Below, one piece after another: positions 46,245 to 58,800 of a stretch of 64,000 nucleotides of DNA (within the stretch, counting starts at the first letter, position 1; every line of letters begins with the position of its first letter). A program made the position numbers and the translations under genes. The notes beneath the pieces are model-generated. The model was not told the origin of the DNA. It did no database searches and worked only from the letters and a program-made list of their open reading frames with translations. The DNA is taken from contig NC_049988.1 of NCBI RefSeq assembly GCF_000003815.2, positions 6,976,702 to 7,040,701 of the forward strand. The letters are read 5' to 3'. Source of the stretch: Branchiostoma floridae. Taxonomy: Eukaryota > Chordata > Leptocardii > Amphioxiformes > Branchiostomatidae.

Positions 46245-46313
46245 ATGGCTGACTTGGAGGGGAAGGCTTACCGCACCGTGGTGGACAGGTACTACACACC
46301 GGGCTACAGAACA
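46245..46313 (+). other. Candidate coding first exon of unknown identity
   Basis: An ATG in CCAAGATGGCTGAC opens the peptide MADLEGKAYRTVVDRYYTPG followed by YRT, then CAG|GTGCGA, a possible splice donor. Without splicing it stops after 27 codons. The composition looks protein-like (charged and aromatic residues, CpG-rich codons). I cannot assign a family. It could be the first exon of another plus-strand gene, an alternative DCAF7 leader with a uORF, or chance. Confidence 0.35.
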
Positions 46314-46888
46314 GGTGCGACACCATAATTTCACCTCTTCACAAGGAAAAACACTACAGAGATCCCTTGTACTGTGGTTAGGTCGCCCATCCTGCGCTGT
46401 ACGCTGTGCTATCCTCCCGGTTTTCCGAGCTCTCTGGGCGCACAACGCGGGTTAGCTGTTTGCCCAAGCGGTTTTGTTTGTGTGCGGGCGCCGTTGGACT
46501 ATACGGCTTTTACGCGCGGCTGAGGATTTGAGTTGAATTTTCTACGGGGAGAGTAACCAAAGTTGCGGACTGTGACGGCCGTTTTTACGCCTTAGCCGGT
46601 CGTTTGGTTGGAAAAACTCGACCCAAATCGCTGAGATAAGTGCAGAAGGCAGAGGAGGCTTTGTTAATGTCCCAGCATTCCTCACGTGGGGTGTAGGGAC
46701 TGCTAAAGCCACTGCCACTCAAAGGGGGTAACATTTACGGTTACTCACACAAACCACTAGGCCTGTGGACTTAAAAAAGGCTTTGGAACGACGTTAGCCG
46801 TCAGTCGTCCTATTGGAAGACTGCACGCACAACTCAGGAAACAACCGTGCAAAATTTCAGAGAGAGAGAGGACTCGCCAAAAATCGCC

Positions 46889-49800
46889 ATGTCGTCTTCT
46901 ACCGGCACTGGGAAGAGGAAAGAGATCTACAAGTACGAGGCACCATGGACGGTATACAGTATGAACTGGTCGGTACGGCCAGACAAACGTTTCCGCTTAG
47001 CGCTGGGAAGCTTTGTAGAAGAGTATAACAACAAAGTCCAGGTAAGTATACGCGTTTTTATTGTTACATAATTGTAGGTACACTTTTGTCTGCAAAACTA
47101 AAGAGGGCCTGCATGTCTGTTTTCTGTAACTTGTAAGGCACAGGCAGCCTATTTTGATTTTCCATAGTTTGCAGTGACTCAATTAAATTTGCATATTATA
47201 CCTTCTGTAATTTTGGAGTAATATGGAAGGGGTTCTTCTGAATTCAGTGTAAAGCATTGGTGGGACTCCCCATACAAATATCTCACAGTAGGTTCATTTC
47301 ATTTCATAAGGATTAAATTTCTTGGTAGGGAGGAAAAGAAGGCATTTTACAGTGTTTAAAGTAAACTTAAGTTTACGATGGGCACACACAGTATATCACT
47401 GAATTGCAGTGTGATAAAAGTAGTCCACGAATATTGAAAAACCACAAATATTTCCAGATGATCTACAGTATAGTATATGTAAGAGCTAAATGATGTAATC
47501 AAAACCTGAATTGTATGATTCACAGATTGTAATCTACTAAAGAAAATAAGTACATTTAGTACATTATTTTGCAAATGGATCTATAAAGTAGTCCATCAAG
47601 GATTATGCTAATTGGATAACCATTATATTGGCTACTAAAAGCCTTGTGATTTGAAGACAGCTGGATACAGCCATTTTATAATCAAATTGAGTCATGCAAT
47701 TCTGTCCATACACCATTCTCAGTCAACTCTACTTTCGAAATACACATACTTATTCAGTTAACTCTGAAACCACATTATAGTTCTATACCATTGCCAGGGC
47801 TTCAAATTGACTACTCAAGAGTAGGCTGGTAGGTGCACTGATAATTTTGTGCACCTAGTATTTTCGGTGCACAAATATTTTGGTGCACCATGCAGTCATG
47901 CACCGGTGCAACAAAAACGTAAAGTAGAAAGCAAAATGATTTGAATGAAGTCACGAACATTGCTCCAGTTACTGACTGTACAATACGAGAAATTTTAATG
48001 AATTTTTTTCTGACATTTAATCTAAATGTCAATGATATATAAAATATATATGCTAGATGCACTAGTGTTCAATAGTGCCATGTATATGTGTAAGTTACTC
48101 TACTTCTGCAAAAATGTCTGGTGCACTGTCGCATTCACAGTCTAAAACTGGGTGCACATCTGCAATTTTTGATGCACAAAAGTGCCAGTTTTGTATACAG
48201 GATAAAACCTTAGCTGTAATAGTCTAAAGCACCACTGTTCTAATGTAAATGCACTAAAACATACTGGCATCAATGAAAACTAGCTTGTCTTTACAAGACG
48301 GCAGTTAAATCCGAGGAATGTCACTCAGCCATATGATGGCTATTTCACGCTCCAGTGACGCATGTTCCGACGCAAATCCTCTCTGTAAATGCTCTTTCTT
48401 ATCTCTACCACTTTGGTTTGGAACATTTCCACTAAGCTCCCATCTTATGGGCCAGAGAGATTAGAACATGTACGTACAAACCTTTTTCAGTCCAGTGAAT
48501 CGGAAACAAGTGTAAAGTGCAAATCGTTTGTGTTACATTTGCTTTATCTTTCAAAGCGTTTATCGCATTAGTCTTTGTCCATTTAGAGCTGCATACATGT
48601 ATGAGAAATAGTGCCGAAAACACCATGTGGTGTATGTAAAGCAAATTGCAGTCATTATTTTCATCATTTACCACATTAGGGAGTGCTGAAAGCGTTGCTA
48701 TAGTCCATTGTCTCCAAAGAAAACAGGAGAAAGCTTGTAGAGCTTGACATACCAGACTGCTAATTTACAGAGCAATTTTTAAGATTGTCCAAAAAGATAT
48801 TTCCAAAAACATGTGAAGATAGACAAGTTAAAAGAATACATAGATATTGTTGTGAATTCAATCACGACTAATATTGTAGAAAAGAGAAATAAATAATCCA
48901 GTCATATTTGGTAAAGGCAAGCCATAAAAAATGCCATCAAAAAGTCAAATTCAATGCGTAGGTTTCAGAATGTTCTCTCCAAAAAGATGCAATGTTGAAT
49001 ATTGTTTTTGTACATTTGTTGAATTGAAGGATTGTCTTCCAGTAAGGCCCCGTTCATGATACAAAAAATGAAACGGTTCTATCGGTCACTATCGGTTAGG
49101 CCAGCTGAAACGGATAAGTTTTGTCATCATGGACGGTCCGAAACGGATCTGAAGCGATAGGAAACGGTTTATTCGGAACCTCCTTGCGAGGTAGTATTGA
49201 AACGGTTTCTTCCTTATCCGGAATTGCGAATTTGCATCATGAACACAAAAGCGGCGCGATCCATTTTACATCCGGGCATGTGCGTTCATATTTGGTGGCG
49301 CCACGGGGGAAAAGTACAATTTTTAACTTGTCATTCGGGTGTTTCGGCCGCGGTTTCAATCGTACGATTCGTTTCTATAATCTGGCCGCCTCCTGGTCGA
49401 CTGAGGAGCTAGCAGTCCTGATACCGCAAGGGGAATGTGTCAGGAGATCCAGTGGAAATGTCATAGCATGGCATATATCGGGACCACAATGTTTTCAGAG
49501 GCATTTCCAAGGTCATAACAGAACCCAGCTTGGAATTCAGTAAGACATTGGTTCAATTACGATCAAAGACCAATAATCTGACACAGAAGTACAAGTTTGG
49601 GCAAAATCACAACAACCTCAGGGGTCAGAGGTCGCATTACCTTGCCTTTTCAAGGAACTGAAACGGTTTGCAAGTTTGCATCGTGAACGCAAAATGCAAA
49701 CCATTTCCTGTCGTTTGCTGTCGGATTTCCAGGCCTAACCGATAGAACCGTTTCATTTTTTGCATCATGAACGGGGCCTAAGACACGAAAAGCTGTACAG

Positions 49801-52800
49801 TACTCAGTCAGTAGGGAAAAATATAGGATGACATTTGAGAAAGAAGATCTACTCAGTCCTATTTGTTAAAAATCTGGCCATTTGAAATGCCATCAAAAAG
49901 CCCTATTTGGATGCTTCGATTTCAAAATGTTCCCTCCAAAAATGTACATTGTAGAATATATTGTCCCCTTACAATTTAAAGAATTGTCTTCCAGCAAGGG
50001 AAATTTTGTATGACCTTTTAGAAAGAGGAGCTTTTTAGCTGCTAGCAGCGATACTATTTCTGTATCCACCAGGGGACTGTAGATGCCAAAGTTCACAACG
50101 TCTCTGTGTAGAACTAGAAGATAACAACCTAATATTGTTATGACTATAGGATACATTACAATGACCCTTGCTGTTTTTCTCATTTTAAGTGTAGAAATGA
50201 TGTGAAGAAAATTGTAACAAGTAGTACAGTGCTCGAAATACCCACTAAATTGCTACATAATGCATTTTGCTTTGCACAACTAAACTTCAACCCCAGGTAG
50301 CGCAATGCGCAACCTAAAATTTTGCAGTTGGAACACCACTTTTCCTCACCTACGTGCATAAGCATTTGTATTTATTTCTTGATAAGAGTTAATAAGATAA
50401 AACATATTGAGAATTTACATGTAACTGGAAGAAAAGATAATGGATAATCATAATATAAGTAGCTGATTTGGAGAAAATAATAAGAGGTGGGGCAACCTGA
50501 AATGTTGATGGTGCAACCTAGCTTTTGACTCAGGTTTGTTTGTTTGTTTGTTTTATTTGGATCTCCATTAGTGATACTAAATGTAGTATCACTATTCTTC
50601 CTGGAGTCCTACAATACATGAGCAATAAATACCTGGGCAACCTAGCTAAATAAAGTATTTCGAGCACTGCAAGCTTAAGTATTGTCAATGCTTATGTAGT
50701 ACTACTAGTAGCTATTTTTAAAACTAGAGAAATGCTAGGATGTAGCAAAGCTCTTGTAGAAGAGGTAGGTAAAGCCCCTCCAAAACTAAAATTGTTCAGT
50801 AGACAGCTGCTAAAGTACCCAGAGGGGCGTGATGCAGAGAAGATCTTCTCTTATCTGAAGAGCTTCTTCTTGTCAATGGAAAATGTCAAATATAGACACA
50901 CTTGCTACATATTTGCAAGAAGCAGATCATCAGATTCAGAGGTGCTCCAAAAATGGGCACATTAATATTTCTATTACTCTCTTTATGATATAGAAGACAG
51001 CATCTTGCAAACAAGAGACAGAACATACTAGTTCAATTGTGTTGGTTAGCTGTGTTTGATAAGGTCTGAAGAATGTGCCGTATATGTAGTCATTCATGTT
51101 CAAGGCATTTCTACCTAACGCATGACAGTTATCTTTTAAATCAATAAATGAATTTTACAAAAAACAGAATAGAGTCTAACAAGAACGAGACAATAGCTAT
51201 AAAAGTATGACAATGTAACTAGTAAGACTTCTTTGTAAAGTTTCTTCAAAAACATGAAAATGTTACTTGCTGGAATTGCATACAACTTTATTACAAGAAA
51301 ATGGTAGTACACACAAAAGGAAACAGGATTGAAGCTGGAAAATATCCACTAGTTTTACTATTTGGGGAAAGCAAAAATGTATTTGTTATTTTTGGAGCAT
51401 TGGAAATCCTAATTCAACCATAAATATTCTGAAAAGGATGCTTAGACGCTGTTCTGACGCTATAGCAACATCGCTGATTGCTTAAGTGATCGTGTAATCA
51501 TCGCAATAACAGCACGCATTCCAAATATCAGTGCGGCTTCATAACGCCGTGTTGTTCCCAAATTGATTCCTCCAAGCGCAATTTACTTGCGTATGAAATA
51601 AAGTGGAGACAACAAATTACATGTGTTGAGTCGACAATGATGCCTCCGTCCCCATTTAATGCGATTGTGACATTTTGAAGGGTGTTTGAAGGGCGACTGT
51701 ACCGCACGCCAAACTACGTGAAAAATTGCCTCCTGACAATTACGCGGTCCGTGTGACAGAACAGTTTTACCTACCCGGTAGCGTAAACTACGGCGACTCG
51801 CTTAAACGATATGCCATTACGGAAACTTGCATGGACTGTTAAACGTGATTTGCGCTTGATGGCAAACAGATGAGATAGCGCCGAAACTCAAGTGGATATT
51901 TATTCAGGAGAACTTAACTGATTTCTTTTTCATGAAAAATTCAAGGCCATAGTAAGCTAGATCCATTGCTCATGAATTGTGACAGGGAAGATAGCATTAG
52001 GATGTGAGTCAGAAATCATTTGTGAACGCAGGAAAGGCCATGTATTATAGGGGCTGTGAGCCTAAGTAAATGTAACATTGGGTATAGGTACGGGTACAGC
52101 TCTCGGTTTAGGAAACCTAAACATAACATCAGGTAGTGGTACAGGTACAGGTACGGGTACAGGTACATGTACAGATACTGTAATACTGTACAGGTATAGG
52201 TACAATACAGGTACTTTTACAGGTACAGTACAGGTACAGTACAGGTTTAGGTACAGTACAGGTACAGGTACAGGTACAGGGATACAGGTACAGGTGTAGG
52301 AAACCTAAATTTAAAGTCAGGTACAAACACACTGTCAGTATGTGTTTTTTTTTACTAGTACAACTGTCTTTTCTTGACAGTACTTTTTAGACTGATAAAA
52401 AAACATACCTGAAAAATATCAGTGGTCTGAGTAGAAAACGACCAGATTATATTGGCAATGGTTTACAACTTTACATGTTTTGTTGCAAACCGGTTCAAGA
52501 AAGTAAGAAGAAGTAGAATAGTGTTTAGAGTCATTTCCAACTTCTACCGTCAAACTTTATAGAAAAAGGATTTTGTTAAATGCATTTTTTGTATCTCTGG
52601 GATTGTAAAATTCAGTTACATGTTTAATAGACATTATTAACAGTACAGATCTCTCTATCTTGATGTTTCTTCTATCCCAAAATAGGTTGTGTCGTTAGAT
52701 GAAGACACGTCAGATTTCGTGGTCCGATCAACCTTCGACCACCCATACCCAACCACCAAGATCATGTGGATACCAGATGCAAAGGTTCGTATACCAGATT

Positions 52801-55800
52801 TATGATTTAATGTTAGAAGATAAGCTTTTTTATGCCATGCCAGTAGAATTGACATGTCAATACACATGTATTTGGAAAAGTATAACACTATAAGTATATG
52901 TGCTTTTTTAATTGCAGCACATAGTTTTTTCTTATTAAAATGTAATTTATGTCATGTTCTAAACTCTTGCAGTTGTTAACATAGGCCCCGTTCATGATAC
53001 AAAAAATGAAACGGTTCTATCGGTTACTATCGGTTAGGCCAGCTGAAACGGATAAGTTTTGTCATCATGGACGGTCCGAAACGGATCTGAAGCGATAGGA
53101 AACGGTTTGTTCGGAACCTCCTCGCGAGGTAGTATTGAAACGGTTTCTTCCTTATCCGGAATTGCGAATTTGTATCATGAACGCAAAAGCGGCGCGATCC
53201 GTTTTACATCCGGGCATGTGCGTTCATATTTGGTGGCGCCACGGGGCAAAAGTACAATTTTTAACTTGTCATTCGGCTGTTTCGGCCGCGTTTTCAATCG
53301 TACGATTAGTTTCTATAATCGGGCCGCCTCTTGGTCGACTGAGGAGCTAGCATTCCTGATATCGTAAGGGGAATGTGTCAGGAGATCCAGTGGAAATGTC
53401 ATAGCATGGCATATATCGGGACCACAATGTTTTCATAGGCATTTCCAAGGTCATAACAGAACCCAGCTTCGAATTCAGTAAGACATTGGTTCAATTTCGA
53501 TCAAAGACCAATAATCTGACACAGAAGTACAAGTTAGGGCAAGATCACAACAACCTCAGGGGTCAGAGGTCGCATTACCTTACCTTTTCAAGGAACTGAA
53601 ACGGTTTGCAAGTTTGCATCGTGAACGCAAAATGCAAACCGTTTCCTGTCGTTTGCTGTCGGATTTCCAGGCCTAACCGATAGAACCGTTTCATTTTTGG
53701 TATCATGAACGGGGCTATATTGTAACACACATTGTGAGGGTTAGCTTGCTAGAAACTGATTCTTTATTCTTTGGGAAAACATTTTGTTTTTGCTGTTTTT
53801 TCTTTCTTCCTCCTGGCAGAAAGGGTTTACTGAAAAGGCTAGACTATGCACCAGGCCTGTCTACCTGGGCTGGCTATCACGTCAGGCTACGCAAATACCC
53901 CATTCATAGCCCCAATTTTTTTTTCACTTTCTCACACTACTTTGGAGTGAGCCTAATGATATAGCAAATTGTTTGAGAGTAGCTTGACACAAGGCTAGTA
54001 GAGGGTAAACATTTTGCATTTTTGCAAAAATGTTGCCTTTCTAGTTTAGATTAGAGACTATGAGATTTGCAAGTCCCCACTCTCTATGTACACACAGTTT
54101 GTAACAGGATTTCAACTGTAAGGTAACTGTAAAAATGCCAGCCTAAGAAGCTGATAAAAGCAAGTACTCGAGGAGCCATTTAAGGATTTGGTACTTAAGA
54201 CTACCAGTAACAGGATTAAGGTTTGCTTCCATAGCCCGTTCTTCCGTCGTTATCCTTGTGGAACTTCGTGGCTTGTTAGGGAAAGAGTACTACGTGAGGG
54301 ACATAAAAATGTTTCTGTAGTTGTTGTTGGGTCTAAGCCTATGCCGAAGTCATTAGTGTTGAATAGGGCTGGGTATCGGTACAGCGTACCGGTACAAAAC
54401 CGGTTTTTCTTATCGGACCGGTCCAGAAAAACCGGACCTGAAAAAATTAGCTGGACCGGATGTTGGACCGATTAGAAAATTAACAGATTATTTTATCAGG
54501 CATTCACAAGTTTTGACGCTTGCAGGTGGAAGAAAATAAAAAGAGTGAAGTAGAGTAGAGTTTATAGTCATTTCTACCAAGTTTTACCGTCAATCGTACA
54601 GGTGCAGTTAGCGTTGTAGGATTTTAAAACGTCAGTGTAAGTCTAATACTCCACCAAACAGATTTCTTTGTAGTGAAATGGACCATTGGTATGAGTCATA
54701 CTAGCCTGGTATCCAGCCGTAATATAGCTTCCAAGTCTCTTCTTTCCTCTCTAGCTATATTACGGCTGGATACCAGGCTAGAGTCATACTGCATCAGGTC
54801 CAGGTTCAGGTCCGGACCTGGACCTGATCTTCTGGACCTGAACCGGACCTGGACCTGAATTTTCGGTACCGGTACCCAGCCCTAGTGTTGAACAAAGCTT
54901 TTGCTTGAAATCCAAACATGACAGTTGTACCTTCAATTACATAGGTACAGCTCCAGATTGTAGTGGAAAATATAGACCTGCAACTTTTGCAATGCAAAAA
55001 TTCAGCTTTGTATGAATTACTATCAAGCTAAACCAAAAGCAGAGGCAGTAACAGGAACTTTCACATGGCGGGGTGGGGGGTATTGCGGAGCCAGTTTTAC
55101 CATGTTGTGTTTTTGGTGTGGCGCATTGCATAAGATAAGAATTAAGAGGCACACAATCCTTAGGGGGTCCAATGGCATTCTCCAGGAAAATGTTGAAATC
55201 TTGACCCTCTGAGGCAAATTTATTGGCAGACTAAGGCCACACCAATTTAATTTTTGGTTACACCTAGTCCTTGGGCTTTGTTTTCCTTATATTTTTCCTG
55301 TTAAGCATATTTTTTGAAGTTTTGAAAATACATGAACCAACAAATTCAAATGGTGTGGCTTAAGCTACGAAAAAAGGAACAGTATTTTTCATTCCAAAGG
55401 CAAAAGTGTGAATAATTAATGGTAAGATTTCTGGTAACTTACAATGTTGAAAGTAACCACACAAAAAGCATTTCTTGCCCCCAATTTAAAGGTGCTTCAC
55501 TCTAATTTGCTAAGTCCTTGCTGTACAACATGTATGAATGGGCACCAGTCAAGTGGAAACTGCAGATTATGGTGATCCTACATAAGTCTTGACCTGTGGC
55601 CTCTTCTTGGCTACTTCCTGCTTACAAAATACTGGCTTTGTTGTGAAGCTAAGGGGCCAAGAAGATGGGGCTTTGTCCATTGTTCTGCTTTGTATTTCTT
55701 TAAAGTTTAAGAAAATTGCAAGAAAGACAACTGCAATTGTGTGTATTCGTTGTACGTACATGTAGCAAGCAATAGACGTGCATGTAGACTTTTTTTATTC

Positions 55801-58800
55801 CATTATGTTGATCCATTACTAGTGAATCACTTCAAGTATTGAGAATACAATACAGGGTTCTAGCCAATACATTTTTGAATTCTTAATATCTTTCATTGAA
55901 GAGATTCATTAGTCATGAATGTACATAGTTTATAGAATCTTCATCAAGCAGTGACTACTTTTCAAAGGTAAACACACATTTGGACTCGGATGTGCATGTG
56001 TTTACCTTTAAAAAAACACAATGAGGAACACTAAAAAATAAAATTATTTTCAGCTTGCTCAATGGTTCTTTGCTAGTATTTGCTTGAATATGGAACACTG
56101 TCTGATCAAATATGATATACATGTGTAACCTACCAAACTGACCAAAAAATCCTTCAAATTAAAACATTGGTAAAAAAAGAATTAAGGACCAACTTTTAGA
56201 TTCCAACTTTTTACATGTGCCTTACATTTAGAAAATCTCCCAAAGGGCCAAGACCATGCCATGCCATGGTGGCTTTGTTATATTCACCACTACCATTACA
56301 CTGAACTAAAAAGTAAAATAATGGCTAGAAGTAGAACCCTACAATTTGCATGAGAAAAAAACTAATACCAGTACAGATGGCAAAAATTGTTCTATGATTT
56401 CAAATTTGTCCATTTGCATAAAAAGATATACAACAAAGAGTGGCCATATCTGTCCATGCATTATCTGAATTTCATGTGGAAAATGATACGCTACCCAATG
56501 TTACGACAAAGCCGGAAATGGAAAACGCTTAGAGATAATATCATGAATATTGTGGAACTAGACAGACCCATCCATCAAAGGATGATGGTCTGAATGGCGG
56601 AATCACTACTCGAGCATGTTACGGGCGGTTTTAATGCCCCAGTAGTGCATGTAACGTATCGAACGCAAATCCTCTCGGCGATGGTTTTTCTCTACGCGCT
56701 ACATGTGTGTCATATTTGTAGGTAATCCTTTCAAAGACTCGAGGTTTCTAGAAATAGAATCTTACCACCTAAGGTTTTAAGGTTGGCTAAATTGGCATTT
56801 TGACCTTCCATTGTTTTCTCATTAATTTATTAAAAGAATGGAATTGTAACGAATATTAATAAATGGACATGAAAAATTCTAAATTTGACTTGGGCCATAT
56901 GGATGACTTCATCAGGTTTTATTGCCCCAAATTTAATTTTTTTCTACGAGAAAATATAGCACTTTGGTACATACCACTGCAATGAAGTTTTTCATGTGCA
57001 TAATGATGAAAGCAACAAACTCATGTTTGCAGAACGTTATATCTTTGAATGATCTGTAATAATTAGAAAATGATTCGTTTTAATTAGATGAAAACAGTTA
57101 TTTTCCAGGAACTAAGTAATTTCAAAAGAAGGTATATTTTTTATGTGTTTTGTATCATATAGTTTGATACATTTTTTATGCATTTACATCTAAGATCATT
57201 CCAATTATGAAATAGAGGGTTACAAAAATTCAATTTTGGTTCCTGTTCAGTTGCTAGTTGATGGAAAGCCTTGCACATGTAAGGGCTTGGAATAGCCATA
57301 CATTACGATTCTAAAGGGATGCTTTGTGAACTCACGCAGAAAAATGTCCACACCATTAGGTAGGGATGTAGCACAAGTCCTCTGGGAAGTGGATACACCA
57401 TTTCCTCCATTTATCATATTAGTTTACATGCGGAAGTCATCCTTTGTATGATGGTAGAAGACGTCTCTTAGATGGTTTTGTTCCTTAGTCCTTAGATGGT
57501 TGATGGAAGAAAATCCCTTACAATGTATGTATTCCATTTGCTGCATGAGTAATCACTCAAAGTCTCTCCATTGGAAAACATAAAAGGACCAAGTCTATAG
57601 CCACAGGGCCACACCAATTCAATTTCTTGGTTCACGGATTTTTTCATAAAAAATGTGGAGCGAGAGGGCGAAATAAAAATAAAAGTTGTAAAATGGTTGG
57701 GGTAATGGCAACGGCTAATCCAAAACATAAAGAAAAAAGTTTTCAGCTTGAAAAAAGTACAAAAACACTTTTTGTACAGTAACAGCACCTGTACCCACAC
57801 TTTAAGGAGCTTATAATATAAAGGCCAATTTGCTACACCAGAAAGTTGGTGAATTGTTTCATTAATGGTGAAAATTTGCTGAGTGGTAATTTTTTTTTTT
57901 TTTTTTCCCAAAAAATAGGAGGGAGCGAATCCGTGAACCAAGAAATTAAATTGGTGTGGCCCAGTGGTTGAATATAGAAGAGAGCTTTTTTTAAATATTT
58001 CATTTTGTGGATGCTTAGAACTTATTTGGTGGACGTCATGCTAGTATTGGTTGCAAATAATATCGGAAAACAAATTCTAATGTTGTTGGATGCCAAAGAA
58101 GATATGAAACTGAAAGAACAAAAATGCAGACTCTATTGTTATGAATACATGTATAACTGGTAACCATACTTTGTGTGATTTGTTCAACATTCCTAACCAC
58201 TTCATATACTTCTTACCACATTTCATAATAAAGGCAAATTTTTTATTTGCATGCTCGCATCAGTTTTAGGATTGCCTAAGGATGTCATCCATATAATAAA
58301 ATTGACATGGCCTAAAGAAAAATGAACATTTTATACTTGCACCAGTCCTGTGCAATGGTTTTGCTATCTCTGCCATTTGGCACATTAGCCAGTTGAAGGG
58401 GTACCTAACTTTCCATAGCCTAGACAGATGTCTGCATGATGGAGTAAATGGGATGTGTCCAAGAAGAAAAACGACAGCTTGTTTGCCCAGCTATCTTCTT
58501 AGGCAAGTTGTGGTGTTGTGTCGGCATAACGTTAAGGGTGTGTGGCCCAGATGTCCTGGGTTTGAATCCTCTGACATGCCAGCAATGCTGTACCCTTTAT
58601 ATGGACTTTACACGACTTTCCTCAGGTGTAAAAATAAGTACCTGACTTCAGTAGACTGTTGGGGAGGTAAAAAGGATAAGAAGGAAAGGGTTGGGCTCTG
58701 CCTTCCAATACACCTTTCTCACGCGGCGGCCATGATATATCTAAAACGAGTTCAATGTGGCAAACAAAAGGCTGTCCATCATAATTAGCAGTTCGACCAA

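Larger units (their letters stand above)
45643..46888. promoter_or_regulatory. Divergent MOB4-DCAF7 promoter region
   Basis: MOB4 (-) and DCAF7 (+) start codons face away from each other 1.25 kb apart. The region has a MITE half on the left, a second MITE (46,042-46,196), and a CpG-rich right half (46,200-46,880) with inverted CCAAT (ATTGG at 46,811). YY1-type CCAAGATGGC motifs occur at both edges: 45,618-45,627 (minus) and 46,240-46,249 (plus). The CpG-rich part is the likely core promoter of DCAF7; the MOB4 TSS is probably within or near its YY1 motif. Confidence 0.55.

Noticed and set aside
45919-46455. 114-135-codon frames on both strands in the MOB4-DCAF7 promoter
   Set aside because: They cross a MITE and are not homologous to any known family; only the short 46,245 frame looked protein-like.
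49121-49543. 140-codon frame, similar to one at 53,059-53,367
   Set aside because: Both lie inside the same non-autonomous MITE; the frames are broken differently and show no transposase motif.
50732-50965. 77-codon frame with [20 protein letters not shown]
   Set aside because: Looks somewhat protein-like, but I found no family, and it lies in DCAF7 intron 1. Left unannotated; homology search would decide.
57492-57941. 149-codon minus-strand frame
   Set aside because: Runs through the Harbinger-like MITE; poly-Lys and poly-Phe stretches come from homopolymers.
58393-58788. 131-codon frame
   Set aside because: Overlaps a tRNA-derived SINE and the next MITE.
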